From the NCBI GenBank assembly GCA_945957305.1, contig CAMFLN010000008.1:1-15311 (forward strand): 15,311 bases of DNA, written 5' to 3'. The position numbers and the translations under genes are program-made. Source of the DNA: an uncultured Planctomycetaceae bacterium (GTDB lineage: Bacteria; Planctomycetota; Planctomycetia; Pirellulales; JACPPG01). Below the pieces are notes generated by a model. That model was not told the DNA's origin. It did no database searches and worked only from the letters and a program-made list of their open reading frames with translations. Shown in pieces: positions 12,769 through 15,311 of the stretch. How positions within the stretch are numbered: the stretch's first letter is position 1; each line of letters begins with the position of its first letter.

Positions 12769-14646
12769 CTAAGCCAAAAGTTCGTTGATTTTGTTGACCA
12801 GTTCGTAAACGCTGAAGGGCTTGCCCTGGACCTTGTTCAGGCCCACGGCGTCGACCAGGTATTCGCCCCGAATCAAGAGCCGTAGTTGGCCCTTGTTGAG
12901 TTCGGGGATGAGCACCTTGTCGTAATTGCCCATAAGTTCGGCAAGATTCGCGGGGAACGGATTCAAATAGCGGAGGTGGGCATGCGCCACCGAGCCTCCC
13001 TTTTCCTGCACGTCGCGCACTGCCGTGGCGCACGCACCGTATGTTCCGCCCCAAGAGAGCACGAGCAACTTGCCCCGTGCCGGTCCCATAACGGTTTGTT
13101 GTGGAATATCGAGCGCGATATTCGCGACTTTCTTGGCCCGCAAGTCGACCATGTGCTGGTGGTTGGCCGGCTCGTAGTTGACGTTGCCGGTGATGTCCTG
13201 CTTTTCCAATCCGCCGATGCGGTGCATCAAACCGGCGGTGCCGGGCAGCGCCCAAGGTCGTGCGAGACGTTCATCGCGAGCATAGGGATGAAAGACTTCG
13301 CCTTCGGCCACCGGGCCGGGGTGCTTGACCTCGATGGGCTCGAGCGCTTTCAGGTCCGGCACCTTCCACGGCTCAGAGCCGTTGGCGATATAGCCGTCGG
13401 TCAGCAGAAACACCGGGGTCATGTAGCGGACCGCGATGCGCCAGGCTTCTTGCACCGCGTCAAAGCAATCGGCCGGGCTGCGGGCGGCGATGACCGGGAC
13501 AGGGCATTCGCCGTTACGTCCGCAAATAGCTTGCAGCAAGTCGGCCTGCTCAGTTTTCGTGGGCAGCCCCGTGCTCGGTCCGCCGCGCTGCACGTTGATG
13601 ATCAACAGCGGCAATTCCGTCATCACGGCCAGGCCGATCGCTTCTTGCTTGAGCGCGATGCCCGGTCCGCTGGAAGTGGTAATCGCCATGGCGCCGCCAA
13701 AGCTGGCGCCGATCGCCGAGGTCACGGCCGCGATCTCGTCCTCGGCCTGGAACGTGCGCACGCCGAAATTCTTGTGCTTGGCCAACTCGTGCAGAATGTC
13801 GCTGGCCGGCGTAATGGGATAGCTGCCGAGGAACAGTTCGCACTTGCTGCGTTTGGCCGCCGTGATCAATCCGTAGGCCGTGGCCTCGTTCCCCATGATG
13901 TTGCGGTACAGGCCCGGCGTGAGCGTGGCCTTGTTCACGCGGAACTGGCTGGCAAAGGCCTCGGTCGTTTCGCCGTAGTTGTAGCCAGCCTTGAGGGCGC
14001 GGCGATTGGCTTCGGCGATCTCCGGTCGTTTGCCGAATTTGGCCTCGATATAACGCAAGGTCGGATCGAGCGAGCGATCGTAGAGCCAGAAAATCAGCCC
14101 CATCGCGTAGAAGTTGCGGCAACGATCCGCTTCCTTCATGCCCAGGCCAAGTTCTTCGACGGCCAGCCGCGTCAAGCGCGTGATCTCGACCGGAAAGACC
14201 TGGTAGGCACGCAGGCTGCCGTCTTCCAGCGGGCTTTCTTCATAGCCGGCCTGCTTCAAACCCTTTTCATCAAATGCGTCCTTATTGACGACCAGGATTC
14301 CGCCCGACACCAGATCGACCAGGTTTGTCACCAAGGCGGCAGGATTGAACGCCACGAGTGCGTCGACTTGATCGCCCGGCGTGAAGATTTCCTTGCTGGC
14401 AAAGTGAATTTGGAAACCGCTGACTCCGGCCTTGGTGCCGCGCGGAGCACGGATTTCGGCCGGAAAGTCCGGAAACGTGGCAATGTCGTTTCCGGCCAGC
14501 GCCGAGGTGTTGGTGAACTGGGTGCCGGCCAATTGCATACCGTCGCCCGAGTCGCCGCAAAATCGCACCGTGGCGGCAACCAATTCCTTGACCGGCTTCG
14601 AGGTGTGCTTCGTCTCGCGAGGAGAAACTCCAGTGCTCGTGGCCAT
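12769..14646 (-). CDS. korA: 2-oxoacid:ferredoxin oxidoreductase alpha subunit (fused gamma-alpha)
   Basis: 625 residues, the normal length for a gamma-alpha fusion. The gamma domain (about 25-220) opens with GDSGDGMQLAG (31-41), and the alpha domain starts with GSYPITP, the YPITP motif at 276-280 that binds the 2-oxoacid/CoA side. FQAEDEIAAV (299-308), TSSGPGIALKQEAIGLA (324-340) and NVQRGGPSTGLPTKTEQ (351-367) follow, then the C-terminal swivel domain. Together with korB it forms the catalytic enzyme in the cytoplasm. AAGGA lies about 11 bases before the ATG at 14646. The 152 bases upstream include an AT-rich stretch (about 14698-14716) that could hold a promoter, so korA may be transcribed on its own as well as from the CBS gene before it. 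A long open frame on the opposite strand is a composition shadow. Confidence 0.95.
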   Translation of the reverse strand: MATSTGVSPRETKHTSKPVKELVAATVRFCGDSGDGMQLAGTQFTNTSALAGNDIATFPDFPAEIRAPRGTKAGVSGFQIHFASKEIFTPGDQVDALVAFNPAALVTNLVDLVSGGILVVNKDAFDEKGLKQAGYEESPLEDGSLRAYQVFPVEITRLTRLAVEELGLGMKEADRCRNFYAMGLIFWLYDRSLDPTLRYIEAKFGKRPEIAEANRRALKAGYNYGETTEAFASQFRVNKATLTPGLYRNIMGNEATAYGLITAAKRSKCELFLGSYPITPASDILHELAKHKNFGVRTFQAEDEIAAVTSAIGASFGGAMAITTSSGPGIALKQEAIGLAVMTELPLLIINVQRGGPSTGLPTKTEQADLLQAICGRNGECPVPVIAARSPADCFDAVQEAWRIAVRYMTPVFLLTDGYIANGSEPWKVPDLKALEPIEVKHPGPVAEGEVFHPYARDERLARPWALPGTAGLMHRIGGLEKQDITGNVNYEPANHQHMVDLRAKKVANIALDIPQQTVMGPARGKLLVLSWGGTYGACATAVRDVQEKGGSVAHAHLRYLNPFPANLAELMGNYDKVLIPELNKGQLRLLIRGEYLVDAVGLNKVQGKPFSVYELVNKINELLA

Positions 14647-14700
14647 CGACTCGTCGTTCCTTAAAAAATGTTGGCAAACCGCGCTGGGACTGCCGTGGGT

Positions 14701-14713
14701 ACAAATAAATTGT
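14701..14713. promoter_or_regulatory. AT-rich near-palindrome upstream of korA
   Basis: ACAAATAAATTGT is nearly self-complementary (one mismatched pair) and lies 55 bases before the korA start in a locally AT-rich patch. It may be part of a promoter or operator for korAB; no clear -35/-10 pair could be fixed. Confidence 0.25.
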
Positions 14714-14767
14714 TCGTAGTCGCTTGTGCGGCGACCAATGCAAGTGCCGCGGAGGTCGTCTGTGGTC

Positions 14768-14808
14768 AGGGCCGCTGTGCCGTATGTTGCTGCCCGGCTT
14801 ACGGCCCT
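14768..14808. other. Mutually exclusive hairpins at the CBS gene 3' end
   Basis: AGGGCCG (14768-14774) can pair with CGGCCCT (14802-14808), or GCCGTA (14779-14784) with TACGGC (14800-14805). The two share the same right-hand arm and so compete; that arm spans the CBS stop codon at 14799-14801. There is no T-run on either strand. Confidence 0.25.
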
Positions 14809-15263
14809 TCTCTTTGCTGCAGGGTCTGATGCGGATGCGGGGGTAGGTTGTAAATCGTCTGGGGAAAATGCTGCACCAAGTAGTGGACAATGCCTGCCAC
14901 GGTCACTTGGCCGACTGGCTTGCCGGCGTCGTCCACGATCGGCAGCCGGCGATACCCGCCGGTCGTCATCTTCTGTACGGCCGTGCCTAGCTTGTCGGCT
15001 GCGCGAACAGTCACCGGCCGGGGGGTCATCAGCTGGTCGATCGGCGTGGAGAGCGCTTCGCCGTGGGCCATGGCACGCAGTGAATCACGTTCCGAAAAAA
15101 TCCCCACCAGCGCGCCATCGCGGCACACTAGCGCGCTCGACCGATTGCGCTCGCGGAGCAACACAAGGACGTCCTGGAGTGGCGTCCCGGGCTCAACGCA
15201 TAGAGGCTCGACGGGGCCGGCGTGGTCCACCGATTCCGTCATCAAATTGAACTCGATGTCCAC
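14799..15263 (-). CDS. CBS-pair domain protein
   Basis: 154 residues from a GTG start. Two CBS domains fill the protein: about 15-68 (PLQDVLVLLRERNRSSALV, GIFSERDSLRAM) and about 76-132 (MTPRPVTVRAADKLG, GGYRRLPIV, GQVTVAGIVHYLV). A tail FPQTIYNLPPHPHQ follows. There is no catalytic domain, so it is probably a nucleotide-binding regulator. It is the first gene of the korA-korB-CBS block on the minus strand, 152 bases before korA. The frame is open to the right edge, but GTG at 15263 is chosen because GAGGT sits seven bases upstream and MDIEFNLMTE runs directly into the CBS fold. The bases up to 15311 in the same frame do not extend any recognisable domain. Alternative starts are ATG at 15242 or one beyond the window. 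Confidence 0.87.
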   Translation of the reverse strand: MDIEFNLMTESVDHAGPVEPLCVEPGTPLQDVLVLLRERNRSSALVCRDGALVGIFSERDSLRAMAHGEALSTPIDQLMTPRPVTVRAADKLGTAVQKMTTGGYRRLPIVDDAGKPVGQVTVAGIVHYLVQHFPQTIYNLPPHPHQTLQQREGP

Positions 15264-15270
15264 AGTCCGT

Positions 15271-15275
15271 ACCTC
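15271..15275 (-). promoter_or_regulatory. Ribosome binding site supporting a GTG start at 15263
   Basis: On the minus strand GAGGT lies seven bases before GTG at 15263-15261, an ideal spacing. It is the main reason for treating the CBS gene as complete within the window. Confidence 0.6.
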
Positions 15276-15311
15276 GAACAGCAGACCGCTTTGTCCGCAC
15301 GGGGGCGACAA

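Noticed and set aside
12886..14664. 592-codon open frame on the plus strand opposite korA
   Set aside because: korA is unmistakable on the other strand. The antisense product is rich in His, Arg, Gly and Asp with no recognisable motif, as expected from the mirrored codon bias of a GC-rich gene.

Overview
The window reads as a chromosomal stretch of a planctomycete, most likely a Pirellulales-type bacterium. Pointers are moderate-to-high GC, a PEP-CTERM protein with HAF repeats, a secreted squalene-cyclase-like protein carrying a CxxCH motif, a deoxyhypusine-synthase-like enzyme in a bacterium, and two small CBS-pair proteins (one with a zinc ribbon) next to a 2-oxoacid:ferredoxin oxidoreductase. 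This is inference from gene content; there is no rRNA or other phylogenetic marker here. Fourteen protein genes are supported, of which the first is cut by the left edge. I saw no tRNA, rRNA, insertion sequence, CRISPR array, phage gene or replication origin. No gene-free stretch exceeds 300 bases.

Layout. 1-164: 3' end of a probable SUKH (SMI1/KNR4) protein. 258-1394 (-): HAF-repeat, PEP-CTERM-anchored secreted protein. 1649-2464 (+): TVP38/TMEM64 (DedA-like) membrane protein. 2609-3301 (-): ankyrin-repeat protein, divergent from a class I SAM methyltransferase at 3486-4292 (+). 4353-5132 (+): YhhN/TMEM86-like membrane protein. 5277-6344 (+): exported alpha/alpha-barrel protein with a possible c-type haem site. 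6397-7359 (-): deoxyhypusine-synthase-like enzyme. 7524-9722 (-): alpha-glucan phosphorylase. 9962-11041 (+): acyl-CoA-dehydrogenase-like flavoprotein without the usual C-terminal catalytic glutamate. 11167-15263 (-): CBS protein, korA, korB, zinc-ribbon CBS protein, all on one strand.

How the genes may work together. The clearest functional unit is the right-hand block. korA and korB are 12 bases apart and encode a two-subunit 2-oxoacid:ferredoxin oxidoreductase; the zinc-ribbon CBS gene follows 36 bases later, and a second CBS-pair gene lies 152 bases upstream on the same strand. This suggests nucleotide-responsive control of ferredoxin-linked central carbon metabolism. Glycogen breakdown (glgP) is nearby but faces a separate divergent control region. 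The left half is a set of mostly single-gene units with divergent or convergent neighbours.

Regulatory sequence. Three intergenic regions contain TAGAAT hexamers placed like -10 elements (before the methyltransferase, the squalene-cyclase-like gene and glgP). A perfect 14-bp palindrome overlaps a -10-like TAATAA ahead of the deoxyhypusine-synthase-like gene, a 15-bp dyad sits between the ankyrin and methyltransferase genes, and three inverted repeats fill the 125-base convergent gap at 11042-11166. All regulatory calls are pattern-based and low confidence.
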